From the NCBI GenBank assembly GCA_900618425.1, contig UZAN01039627.1, positions 49,468-113,467 on the forward strand: a stretch of 64,000 nucleotides of DNA. Reading direction: 5' to 3'. The notes below the pieces were generated by a model. That model was not told where the DNA came from, did not search any database, and worked only from the letters and a program-made list of their open reading frames with translations. The number at the start of each line of letters is the position of its first letter. The first letter of the stretch is position 1. The position numbers and the translations under genes were made by a program. Of the stretch, positions 1 through 11,024 are shown piece after piece. Origin of the DNA: Echinostoma caproni. Taxonomy: Eukaryota > Platyhelminthes > Trematoda > Plagiorchiida > Echinostomatidae.

Positions 1-780
1 TTCTCCCTGCATAAAACTTACTGCGCATATTATTCCTTTGCCGTAAAGGTACATCGTTTGTGTAAGCAATAAAGATTTCCTAAAAGCATTATCCCTCCAA
101 TTCTAGCTTTTATGCAGTCCTTAAAATGATATCAATATTATTCGTCCGACTCTCTATTGATCAGTTGAAGGTACCGTTCTTCTAGCTGTATGAGTAGACA
201 TGAGTACTGGAACATCATAACTTCCAAAGTTGATCAATTTATACGAAAAAAGATTAGTCATAAAAATAAGATTGCACGAGGGAAGTGATCAAATCATCAT
301 ACGTGGATGTTCATTCTGTATGATCAAACATAATTTTTGTTGTGCGTCATCAACAATATATGCTAGGCTACCAGGTTTCAAAACCGCTTCATGTTTATCC
401 CGTTTGTGTATCTGCGTTTGTTGTAGACCGTGTGATTCTGGTATCGCGTTTTGTAATTACTCGGTGTACCCTAAACACTACTGGAAATCCTTACGCACAA
501 ATCGAATTTATCAGAACTCTAAAACCTTGAGCAGACGTGCACTAAATCTGCTAGACTGTGTGTGTTCAAAGATGCCAGAATATGAACGGAATATATTCTA
601 AAGATAGATATATGTGGACTAATTTCCCCTGTGAGAACGTGAGTAATTTACCACTTATGTTCAATCTGTGGTCAGTGCCAGGTGCCGCAAGAAACTTACG
701 AAACTTTGACGCAGTTTAACATCGAGCAGCCCACAGTCAAATTGTCCATCCAAACCGGAATGTTACTAGCATAACCTTTT
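1..780. other. no supported gene at left edge
   Basis: There is one open frame of 123 codons (230-601, +), cysteine-rich and without a recognisable motif. It has no splice context and I treat it as chance. Nothing else is visible before PLE-like sequence becomes readable near 800. Confidence 0.5.
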
Positions 781-789
781 AGATATCAA

Positions 790-2700
790 AGTAAGTCCCG
801 TTTTCACCGAAGCCCTATCCTTCGGTCGGAAGTTCTGTTATCCTCGTCGGAAGATAAGCCATTTGGAAGTTGAAGTTCAGTTCGAAAACCTCTTCTCACA
901 AACACAACGTGCTGTCTAACTCCTCGAATGAACTAGAGTTTCAAAGCCACACTGGTTGACTGTTGCTACCAATACCGCAAGCACACATCTAATACCCGAG
1001 GGCCACTAACAGGGAAAAATCTGGAGGCGCTCAAAGAGATCTGGCAACGTAAAGACTACCATAAGCAGATCAGATAAATTATCAAGAGTTGTTCTGACAA
1101 TAGATACGAGCTACTGTCCGATAAGAAGGAATTTGTCAATGTGCCTGAAGAGCAAGATAAAACGGCACATATTGAGAAACAAACCGTGAATAGTCTCAAA
1201 TCCTTAAAGGACCAAAGATATATAGACCAATCCGTGTTTTATTCAAAAAAGCCGTCTAGGTCAACCATTCCAGGCTCTTACGGGTTACCCACGGTTCACA
1301 AGATTGGCATATCATTAGGATCAATTCTATCTTTGGTCACCTCACCGTACCACTGACTGTCAAGTGACTTGAAGGAGTTCTCGAACCAGTGCTCACAAAG
1401 CTCGCAAAATACAGCTTACGAGACACATCTGAGTTTGTGAACATTATCAGCCAGCGGAACGTAAAAAATGATCAATTGTTTTCCCTGGATGTAAGGTCCT
1501 GGTTCACAAACGTATCACAATTAGAAACCGTCGATTTCCTCTGTCGCCACTTTGAAACTGAACAAAAACACTTAGGAATACCAACGAAGAATCTGAAATA
1601 GATACTACTAAGATGTACATGCAATGTGCAATTTCTGCTTGACGGAAAATTGTACCGTCAAATAGACGGAGTGGCCGTGGGTTCCCCAATAGGCCCATTG
1701 TTAGCAGACATATTTATGACCAAATTAAAAGGTACAACGTTGAAGCGAGAAATAGAGCACATGAGTGTATGCTGCCGCTACATGGACGACATCTTCTGTC
1801 TCATACCAAAGGATTGAAGGAGAACAAGTTTGCTTCAGGGATTCAACGGAGCTCACAAATCAATTCAGTTTACTTTGGAAACGGAAGAAAATGACAACTT
1901 GGCCTTCCAACATGTGGCACGCCTCCGAAAATATGATGGTTCTTTAGAACGTCGAATAAATAGAAAAGCAACTTGGGAATTCACAGTTTTATAGCTTCCT
2001 CCCACCCAGATAGCAGAAAAATTTAGTTCAGATTCCCACATCACGAGCGCGACAGGTCTGCTCTCACAAGGTGGCAAATAAAGGACTAACAAAAATTAAG
2101 GACGTCCTCCAAGAAAACGGTTATCCCGTACGGTTCATTGAAAGAAACTTTCAGGAAAGCCGACAATCCAAACAGCTAAATGAAGCCCGAAAAAAGAAAT
2201 TTTTCATTACTCTAAATTGTCAAAGATATGCTATATCAGACCTTTTGAACAAACGCCTGACGCGTGCAGTGAAGCGGACCTACAACGCAGCTCGATTATC
2301 ATGTTTGTTCACAGGTTCGCCCATCATCTGAACTAGCCACAAAGACAAGATGCCTACGACGGCCAGTTCTATGGTTATCTACTTATTCCGGTGCGTTTGT
2401 AATGCAAGGTATATTGGCCGCATGGCGAGGCAACTATTCCAACGGATGAGGGAACACTGCCCACACTGGTTAAAACAAATAGGAACAAGAAGCATGGTAA
2501 GCGCCATTCTCGGTCATCTAGTGAATACAGGCCATCAAATTAGACCAGAATCCGCTTTCAGCGTAAACTATCGTGTCCCCACCCCGTCTAACTTACAAGA
2601 GACCGCTGAAATGTTAGGCATTTGCATCTTCGTACCAGAACTCTGCACCAAAGCGACTGGTTGAAGCTCTCTACTTACTCTGGCCCCAAATTGACCATCA
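790..2700 (+). mobile_element. Penelope-like retroelement relic 1 (RT + GIY-YIG)
   Basis: This is a decayed Penelope-like element. PLEs encode a telomerase-related reverse transcriptase followed by a GIY-YIG nuclease. Pieces in order: an N-terminal block with LSFGRKFCYPRRK (about 811-905); the segment before the fingers with STIPGSYGLPTVHK (1141-1356), matching the PLE pattern of GLP.hHK; RT motif A LDVRSWFTN (about 1480-1510); motif B DGVAVGSPIGP and motif C YMDD (within 1626-1817); a thumb/linker stretch (about 1826-2330); and the GIY-YIG domain with YLFRCVCNARYIGR and an REH (2350-2664). The frame changes several times, with stops near 1354, 1601, 1817 and 1990, so no single protein is encoded. 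The C-terminal segment (IFVPELCTK) recurs as IILFAPELCA in the relic at 42 kb. The RT catalytic YMDD is intact although the reading frame is broken. The family assignment is firm; exact ends are not visible. Confidence 0.9.
2350..2664 (+). pseudogene. GIY-YIG endonuclease domain of PLE relic 1
   Basis: This open frame of 104 codons holds the nuclease part of the element. The GIY-YIG core is seen as Y-L-F-R-C-V-C followed by A-R-Y-I-G-R, with an arginine (FQRMREH) in the helix after it and a conserved H-L-V-N-T-G-H further on, as in other PLE nucleases. In PLEs this domain nicks the target DNA. The frame is open only locally, being cut off from the RT part by upstream stops, so it is a fragment. 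Confidence 0.8.
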
Positions 2701-2839
2701 ACAACACCACCCCTCCTCACGCTCCAATCACAATCAATCTCACCCGAACACATACGCATAGGGCTTACCCCACTCCTCCTCTTTTCTCATCCCAAATGAC
2801 CTTTGGACCGAGCGTGAAAATGTGTCCCCGCTAAGAACA

Positions 2840-4400
2840 AGCCCTTATATGATCTGTACAGGCACGATTATGAATCATTCGAAAACAGTTGTTCGCCTTT
2901 GGACTTGTATTCTGATGTTACCATAGAATTATTTTGGAGTTTGTGTATTCCATAAAATACACTTATTTTCTTATAAACAAAACTTTCCAACCCTTTTTTA
3001 CAGAGTTAAAACGGAACGGTCTAGACAAGCACGTGTTTCGCATTCTAGCCATAGCAAAGGCCGTTAGTATCCATCTTTACAACTGGTCCTCTTTGTGCGC
3101 AAAGGTAACTGGTAGAGGACCTCAGGCTCCCATGAACCGATTGCCAAACACTGATACAACATAAAACGTCCGAACAAATGATAATTGACTCCTAACGAAT
3201 TCATCCAATATTGAGACCAATTATGAAAAAAACTGTTGAGCACTTTGTTTGATTTCCCATTTACTTCGAACACCCTTATAAGTAACTGGTTCCATACTCG
3301 GTTTTCTATTGGCACTATCCAGATGCACTGGGGGACGGCAATCACAGCTCGTGTGGTCAAAATCAAACATCGTGTCAGAATGAGTGAAGCAGTCAGGCCC
3401 GTCTACACGATCGACGGGGTTGGATTGAAACAGGACAAGCATCGCTTAATGTCAGTAATCGAAGTAACCTCATTTCGGCTGAACAAGGCGCGCCACCCTT
3501 GTACGTCAGTCAGAACTCTGGATTTACCATGGCTGTGAAAGCTAGAGTGACATAAAGCCGGTTATCGAATGAGTGTCAAATAGTTCATGCATTTGATTCA
3601 TTCGACAATATAAACGGCACTCGCAGAATCGATGGAACTCTCATGCATCCCTTACTAGTTTATTCATGGTGCCCATACACACGCTTACAAACATTTTTCT
3701 CTGTTTGGTATGTGATTTTGTGACCTATAAAATAATGCTGTATTTCGCTAGTACATGGGGTACCGAAAACCAGCTTTTTTGGTAAACTGACGTTTTGAAA
3801 ACAAGCTTATTTGACAATTTCTGTTCTCATGTGTTGTATGGGACTGTTCTAATTCGTTTTACAGTCGGGTTTCATCCGCACTAGCTATTCTGATGGGATT
3901 TTCTTGGTGTGAACGTGATTTCGGTATTCCCCTGATCTCCTTGCAAACATTGTGTTTGTTTGTTGCAATTGCTGATATTTATTGTGATGATTACTGTCAA
4001 ACTTTAGATCCTTCATATTTCACTGCCTAACATATAACACGTTTCTATTTTTTGATAAAATTAGGCGTTTTCCCGTCTTTGTTGTTTGTAAGAACTTAAC
4101 TCGTCCACGCTGCACTATTCTAGCTATGTTTAAGGCAAGGATATCTATTCTTTTGTCATGCTTTAGTCAGTGTTTGGTAAAAGAACCATTTCTTTACGGG
4201 ATGCGGATCAGACACGACCAATCACTCTTCAGTCACTTGCCAGTCGCGGTATCATCATCGAGCAACTGCCGCTTTTTTATCATCGTGTCACGGGTCTGCT
4301 CCAGTTCCCTCTCTTCATAACAATGCGTGGCACTTACTCGGTAACGCGTATCACGTACTAAAAGCAGGCATTCCTGTTGTTATCTTTTAAGAGACGTAAG
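2840..4400. other. intergenic, no supported gene
   Basis: A 100-codon frame (3236-3538, +) has no recognisable domain and overlaps equally long frames on the other strand. From 3600 to 4400 the sequence is AT-rich with T-runs. I see nothing functional that I can support. Confidence 0.4.
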
Positions 4401-4407
4401 GTGCTTA

Positions 4408-4455
4408 GTCGCACTGATGATGTTGCCTAGTTTGGCTAAGAAGCGTCTGTGAACA
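4408..4455 (+). ncRNA. degenerate hammerhead-like motif (E)
   Basis: CTGATGA (4414-4420) is followed by a potential stem-loop (GTTGCC, loop, GGCTAA) and then GAAGCGTC. This is the hammerhead order of CUGANGA, stem II, GAAA and a cleavage triplet, with GAAA changed to GAAG. Stem II is imperfect. It lies downstream of, and in the same orientation as, PLE relic 1, which fits the known occurrence of hammerheads in PLE terminal repeats, but the distance of about 1.7 kb makes the link uncertain. Confidence 0.4.
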
Positions 4456-6904
4456 ACACCTCAAGCTCGGAGAACACACCACCACCAACATTCGAATCCC
4501 GAGCTACAATCACTTCCCATCATTTTGATCCCACCACATTCTCTGTATCCTCATTCTTGTAGCTTTTTCCTTTGCAAGTTAATATAAAGCAAATTTTATT
4601 TCAGACGATTAAGATACTACCTTCATTATACGGCAGATGTCCTGGTCGTGTATCTTACCCTGAAGTTGTCACGCAGTTCGACACGTATGTATAATTTGTT
4701 TTATTATTTGAAAATTGCAGTAATTTATACGGCTGAAAATCCTTTCTCTACAAATAAGTTTGTAGCAACCAACAACGGTGTCAATTCCTTGATTGTAGAA
4801 TGATCCTGGCATGAATTTTGGTTACCAGTTTTGTCGCTTGTAATTTAGGAATGCAATTTAATAACTGTTTCCCTTTTGGGAAAATATACGATGAAAATTA
4901 ATCTGATGTTATTTTTGTTCTCATTTACAGTAGTATAGCATCATACAGACAATCGACAGTGTTTTGTTTTGGGCTCATAAAAATTCACCAATTTCTCAGG
5001 ACCGTGCCCCAGGGTGTTCCCCGTTCGTCTAAGACAATGAAAACAATGCCACCAAGTGCAGCTCATCCGGCTAACAGGTAGAAGGTCGGAAGCACGTGTT
5101 TTTGTTTTTCCCGCGCAGACAATTTCATAGTGCTCCACCGACAATCGGTATTGTTTGTTTTGCGAGTGTATCGACGGCGAAATACCAACCAGCAGTTGTG
5201 AGTAAAAAACAGTGACTGCACAACTCCAGACAGACGGAAGTTGCTCTCATGTGTTTTGTTTCCTTTTTCCACACTCGACAGACAGCAAAACATCACCCAA
5301 ACTAGGCTGAAGGGCGAAGTTCTGACTGGATATGTGAGCACAACTGTGGAGATGGTGGCATGTCTCGTTCGTGTGCGGAGAAAAATTCAGAAAAACACTA
5401 GAATTCCCGGTCCTAATGACAGCATTGTAAACCATCCCCATTGTGTCAACGGAAATCAGTCCACTCCAAATTGTGTTGATCTATATTTTAGAAAATTCCA
5501 TGTTAACGCTTTTGCACAGTACTCTATCCCCAGATACGAATGCTCGTGAATAGCACGGAGATGGTCATAAGTGTCAGTCTGGTTTCTGTGTACAACAATT
5601 CATCTATAACGGTTGTCAAACGATGTTGCCAGAGCAACTTTCTTTTCAGGATGCAAAACAGATAACAGTGATCAGTCTCGTGTCTGAAACGTTTTCACGG
5701 AAAAACTATTTTAGCTCCGACCAAAAAATGACACATTTGTCTAAACGCACGGCTATTTGCGTATCTCTTGAAAGCACGATTTCCGGGTGAACAGTATCGG
5801 AAAAATGTTCCTATTTTTTCCAACGAACTTTCATAAGGTACTACCATCGCCAATCAGCTTAGTTTTCTCATCTATCACACCATGACTTCACTGAACATCG
5901 ACCAGTAAGAAAGAATGAAGCGAGAATCAGTCAGAATAAGGGTTTGAAAAAGGTGTTGACATCGCGATACCTGATAACAGTGAACATATATATGACTCAA
6001 ATCGTATAGAGCACCTTGAGGAATTCGCTGGATGTAACAAATATAATTATTCAAAAACTATTGGGTCCAATTTACTGGTGGTTTGTGGAAGGAGATCATA
6101 AGCCTTGTTGGTGTTTACAAGGGCAAAGTGATCGATGCGTTTTTTCACAGTTGACGACCAACCCGCCTTGAGCTCGAATCTGTTAGTGGTTTCATATATT
6201 TTTACAACTAGAACACTTAAAAATGTCAGTATATTATTTGCCAAACTACACACGTTTTTATGATCATCGCGTTGGTAGAAATGATTTGGCTGAGTCCGGC
6301 ACGTTCGCTATCAAAAAATAACTGGAAAGCTTATTTATTTATATCAATGCTCTAGTGGTCATCAATTCTGGCACCCTTTAAATATGTTACGAAAAGTGGC
6401 AATTAACCCCTGAGACGTCAATAACCTCATTTCAGATTCCTAAAACACAAAATAAATCATAAATGTGCCGATGGATGAATATGTCTGACATCCAAAAGTT
6501 GAGAAATTCTTAAATATCGGATACCAAATATCGATTTCATCAATGCTGGCATTAAACAAACGTATCAATCTATTTTAAAGTCCTGTCAGTTATTATTACT
6601 TATTATATGAAGAGTAGAGTCATATTTCACCATTTTGTTTATCATAATCTGCCTATTTTGGGATCTTAAGGATGAGGCACCTCCAGACTGTTCGCCTATA
6701 TTCAACTAAAAGGCAAACCCCAAATTGTCCACCGTCAGGTATTCGAATATGTTTGTACAGCAGGGAATACATTTTGCAGATACTCATTTTTCTTCAAATT
6801 TCGCTTGTGTATCGCGATGAAAATGCATAGCCGAAAAAGAAGTGAATTTATAAGGTCACTTACGTCATAGTTACCTGGAAACATTTTTCATTCATATATC
6901 CTGC

Positions 6905-7085
6905 ATACGGAAGGGCGGTGGTGGCCAAGTGATTATGTCACCAACTAGTGACCTGGGTGTCCAGAGTTCCAACCGCTCCCCCGCCACCCGTCTTCCCTGT
7001 ATCTGTATTTTCCTCAGACAGCCTTTGTATGGCCGTAGCTCCCTTCCTGAAAGTTGACTTTGGATTTGTATATTCAATGAATAGA
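6905..7085 (+). mobile_element. tRNA-derived SINE-like element (F)
   Basis: A pol III A-box-like TGGCCAAGTGA (6922-6932) and a B-box-like GTTCCAACC (6966-6974, one mismatch to GWTCRANNC) are spaced as in a tRNA head. A C-rich body follows and then a tail ending near 7085. The head does not fold into a proper tRNA (no matching acceptor ends), so a tRNA-derived SINE is preferred over a tRNA gene. Unlike copies A-C it shows no hammerhead-like tail. No clear target-site duplication was found. Confidence 0.6.
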
Positions 7086-7089
7086 AAAA

Positions 7090-9980
7090 GGGAAGTAAAA
7101 AGACAGTTAATTTAATTTTTATGTAGACCAGAATAACTATATTTATTTTACCATATTTAAAAATATTATCCTAGTCAGCGTCTTCCTGTTGGTTTTTTTT
7201 CACTTATAAATATTTACCGATCGCAAACAGTCTGTATTGCGTGATTCTTATGCAGAACGGAACGAATTAAGGATAATTAAACCCTCGTCCTTATTGTTTC
7301 CGGGGACACTTTCTGCTTCAAATATTCGAAAAGCTTTGCTTTCTAAAGCCTTTGAGCGCAGCGTTTTTTCCATCTGGCCAGAAAGCTCATTTGTTTTTCC
7401 ACATCACTCAGATATGAATTCATAAATAACGGCATTGTTGTTCTGCGTTTGGGTGTCGGGAACCAACAAACCTTGAAATAACAAATCAATGGAATTCGAG
7501 GAGAGCATTGTGTAAACATCCCCAAGCGGAAAAAGAGATAATGACAACTGGAATAATCTATTCGGAATTATCCATATAGAATTAGAAAGCTGAATGTGTT
7601 AAGCAAATTAGCGCTAATGTTTTTCTTCCAGGTCACCATCAACATGGCTGATGTTTGTGATTTACATTCAGACCGAATGTTACTTGGTTTGTTGCGTCAT
7701 ATTGTTTAATCAGAGCGGTGAGCTTTAGACTTGCCCTTCTTTGCGTGAGGTTCAGAATTTCGGTCGGAATTTGTGAGGCGACGAAGCTTTGATGATATTG
7801 ATATCACGGAACCCCGGTAACGTTCTAATGAACCCCACTCACAGGGATCCAGTCTATATGATTTTTCTTGTATCCATGGTAACGGAAAAAACCAAAACGA
7901 ATTTGTAGATTGTATTAGCTTTAGAGAGAATAAAATCATAAACTGAAATAAATCTGATTAATTTTGTATCTATTTATCTCACACGCTGAATGAACAAACA
8001 TTCATCAGTGGTCGTTCTTTTAAATTTAACAACAAACTCGGATAAAAATGGTTTCTGATTGGCACGGTAGCTTACCACATGCTAAAATGGACCTCAGTAG
8101 TCTTGTTTTTAACCGATAAACAACATTTTCTGTTGTTATCTCTCTGCTGTTGTTTTTGTTATTAGTTTTATTGGTGTTGTTGTTGATGAAGATAATGATG
8201 ATGACGATGATCATAATATCTCGATCCAACACGAATTCAGCGTGTGACTGATTCTAGTAATGAACACTTTCATTAACTGACAATTGGCAAATGTGCGAAT
8301 TTTCATTACATCTTGTTTAGTCATACCCATGCCCTTAGGTACTTAATGCAACGCAAACTATTTAAATTTATCCATGTCCAACAGTCAAATACAGAGCCCC
8401 TCTGGGATTACGTAACCCCGAAAAACGGTCACCCCGAGCGTGCAACCATACTTTCCCTATCCCGAGTTATCCCAACACTGAATCCCCCAAGAACAAACAC
8501 CTGTTTCGAACAATCTTCGCCACCTGTCGTTTACCTGAACAGTGATGTAAATTAACGCCCTGTATTGTGCTTAATACAGTTCTCAGCCGTCCTCAATAAC
8601 AAAAGAGCCACACTTTATAACGGTATTCCATCTAGATACTTTAGAGACAATCAGAAGAACAATTTCTTAGTCATTGGAGACATATTCAATCATCCCAGAC
8701 TTGTTGCTATGTCTTTTCTCAGTTTTTTATTATAACTAATAAAATCTGTTTTTACGACCATTATCAACCAAATCTGAGGGTTTAGTATCACGAGTGGAAA
8801 AAGTTCAGGTTCAATGAATTCAATCACTCCAAAAGCATAAAAAGAATTCATGGACGTACAAACCCATATAGTCTGAAAAAGATATTTGTTGCGAATTGCA
8901 TTTTCACTACTGCTGAATACAATACAGCTGTTTGATCTACAAAACAGTGGATCCTCCGATATAAAAATTGCATCTTCACACAATATACAGGGAGTGAAAA
9001 ACCATTTCATGATAAAAATAGTAGCCAGCAATCGATTAATCTCGTGTGCTTTAACACTGCGCTATGACTGGAGAACACATCTCTTTCTTGATGTGCTTGA
9101 TTTGAGGAAATAGTTAGACCAATATCGATGCACAGATGATGTTGGTTCCTGAGCAATTAACAATACCTATTCAGGCTATCATGTGTACATTATGTTTCGT
9201 CCCATTACCGAAAGGACCATTAGGATACGTTTATAGGTAACTATGGCAAAGAATAAATAGCTGATTACAAAATAATGCAAAACAGTACAACCTTAGCTTA
9301 TCACTCTCTGCGAATCTTAAACCAATGTCCGTAATAGAATATATGCGGTATGAGTCAACTATATAGCAGCGGAATTAAAGCGAGCAACAGTTGACAGCGG
9401 AGCACTAGGTCAGCCTTGTGCAATGGATTATAACGGCAAGAAGAAATGGTTGTGACATGCAAACATTTTATGGACGTTCTTTGATAACTACATAAAATGC
9501 GGTATAAACATAACACAGTATAGGAAAAAGTTAAGTGTGTATGGTTGCACTGAATGCTCAAAATCGAAGGACAGGGGGTAGGCAGACAACGGTTAATTAG
9601 ATCTACTGTCAAGGCAAACAGACTGCCTGGATTAGTTGCTTAAGGGCACGGATAGTTGGCGAATACTTTATCACTGGAAGCCAACACTCAGGAAAGTGGA
9701 TTGTGTAACAATATGTAAACGATACTATAAGAGCAACTGGGTATCCTATTACTGGAATGTCAGTCGCAATGAACGAGCATGGAGTTCTTGTCTGAGTTTT
9801 ATTGATTCGTACAATCACCCATCATAAATATCGATAAATTATCCTATTTCACAATTCACACATATATTGCGTTCCTGTCAATATAATGCTTTTGTGATGA
9901 AAAAGTTCTTTTGTTTCCCACTTCAACGATGATGGTACAATCACAAACATATTCTAGAAGTTAGAAATGTTTGTAATAAC
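7090..9980. other. intergenic; candidate short exon near 7632 only
   Basis: A good splice acceptor (TTTTTCTTCCAG, ending 7631) is followed by GTCACCATCAACATGG. The ATG at 7644 opens a frame to a stop near 7710, or to a GTTTGT donor at 7687. It could be a first coding exon of an unseen gene, but no partner exon is established. A trinucleotide-rich patch (GTT, then GATGAT) lies at 8171-8212. Other frames of 80-113 codons show nothing recognisable. Confidence 0.3.
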
Positions 9981-9987
9981 AACATAG

Positions 9988-10040
9988 AGCACTGGACAGC
10001 TGTTTCGACCTATTTGTTACTCATCAGCAGAGTGTACCTT
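9988..10040 (-). ncRNA. hammerhead ribozyme relic (D)
   Basis: Read on the minus strand, the sequence has CTGATGA (complement of 10021-10027), a loop containing CAAATA, then GAAA (complement of 10003-10006), the palindromic ACAGCTGT and GTC before CAGTG. This is the core order of a type I hammerhead with the small self-complementary stem III known from retroelement hammerheads, and the CAAATAGG loop resembles the schistosome SM-alpha ribozyme. The stem II complementarity expected as GTCC/GGAC is here GTAA/GGTC, so only the first pair survives. The core is present but self-cleavage is unlikely. No tRNA head was recognised next to this copy. It lies about 1 kb beyond the 3' end of the minus-strand PLE relic 2. 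Confidence 0.75.
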
Positions 10041-10732
10041 TTGTCTCCCTGTCATGTAAATGCATAAAAAGACGGTGGGGAATTAACGATCTCCCAAGGA
10101 GTAAAACCTACACCAAACATCATCAACAGGGTTTTTCGCCTGTGAAAAACTGAATGGGATAATTCAAACATTCACCATCTGTATTCTGAAAGTTCTTTCT
10201 GAGACCAAACACGCCCATTGGGATAAATCTTTTGTCACACCTGATGTATCTTCGGTTCCAGAAAAAACCCACCGAGCTAAGTTACTAACAGATGGGAATC
10301 ATGTGCGTGAATCAATCTGTCACCGATTTCTATATAGTTGTGGAACTGATTATTGGCACTTTAGTCAGAGTCAGTGTTTGGATCTCAAAAGGTCGAAGGC
10401 TCACCGTTTGTATCCCGATGGAGGGTATTAAAATAAGGCACAATACTGACAAAGCCGACTCTGAACCAAACAGCCATTCAGTAGCTGTTTCCGGGGATCA
10501 CACAATGGAACACTTATTTCCCGAGAAAAAATGAGGAGAGAGCACAACAAAGCTGGGTTGCACGTTTAATACCAAGGCAGATTTCACTGCATCCCAACTG
10601 GTACCATACAGCAGAAAACTATAGTTTATATCGTTTAACTGTACATCAGGTTGCACATGAACATGACAGGAACGATTCATCACACTTTTAACACTGACAA
10701 GGCAGGGACAGTGTGACTGACAGTTATTTTGC

Positions 10733-10830
10733 ACACACACACAGACCAGGTCTCCATATCCTGATCGCAACCGAATCCGAAAACCTAAGCAGTCGGGAGT
10801 CGGTGTTAGCATAAATGATCTTAGATCGGC
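10733..10830 (-). repeat. 95-bp repeat R, copy 1 (minus)
   Basis: On the minus strand this reads AACACCGACTCCCGACTGC and continues through a TTAGGTTTTCGGATTCGGTT block to TGTGTGTGTGCAAAA. It aligns over its whole length with the plus-strand copy at 13187-13280 at roughly three-quarters identity by eye. The two copies are inverted relative to each other and bracket PLE relic 2. What R derives from is not recognised. Confidence 0.65.
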
Positions 10831-11024
10831 TTGTCAGATCCGGACCATGATTCGTCACCAACAAATGTCGAGCGATAGATAACACAGGCTGTTTTTGTGT
10901 TCGGTATCCTTGGATATGGGTGAGCTTTGGTACTGGTGTCATTTTATTGTTTGTTTGTGTGGGTCTGATGGGTCAAATTTGGGAATGTCCTTTGATCATA
11001 TGATTCGCCTGATTGGCATCTCAC

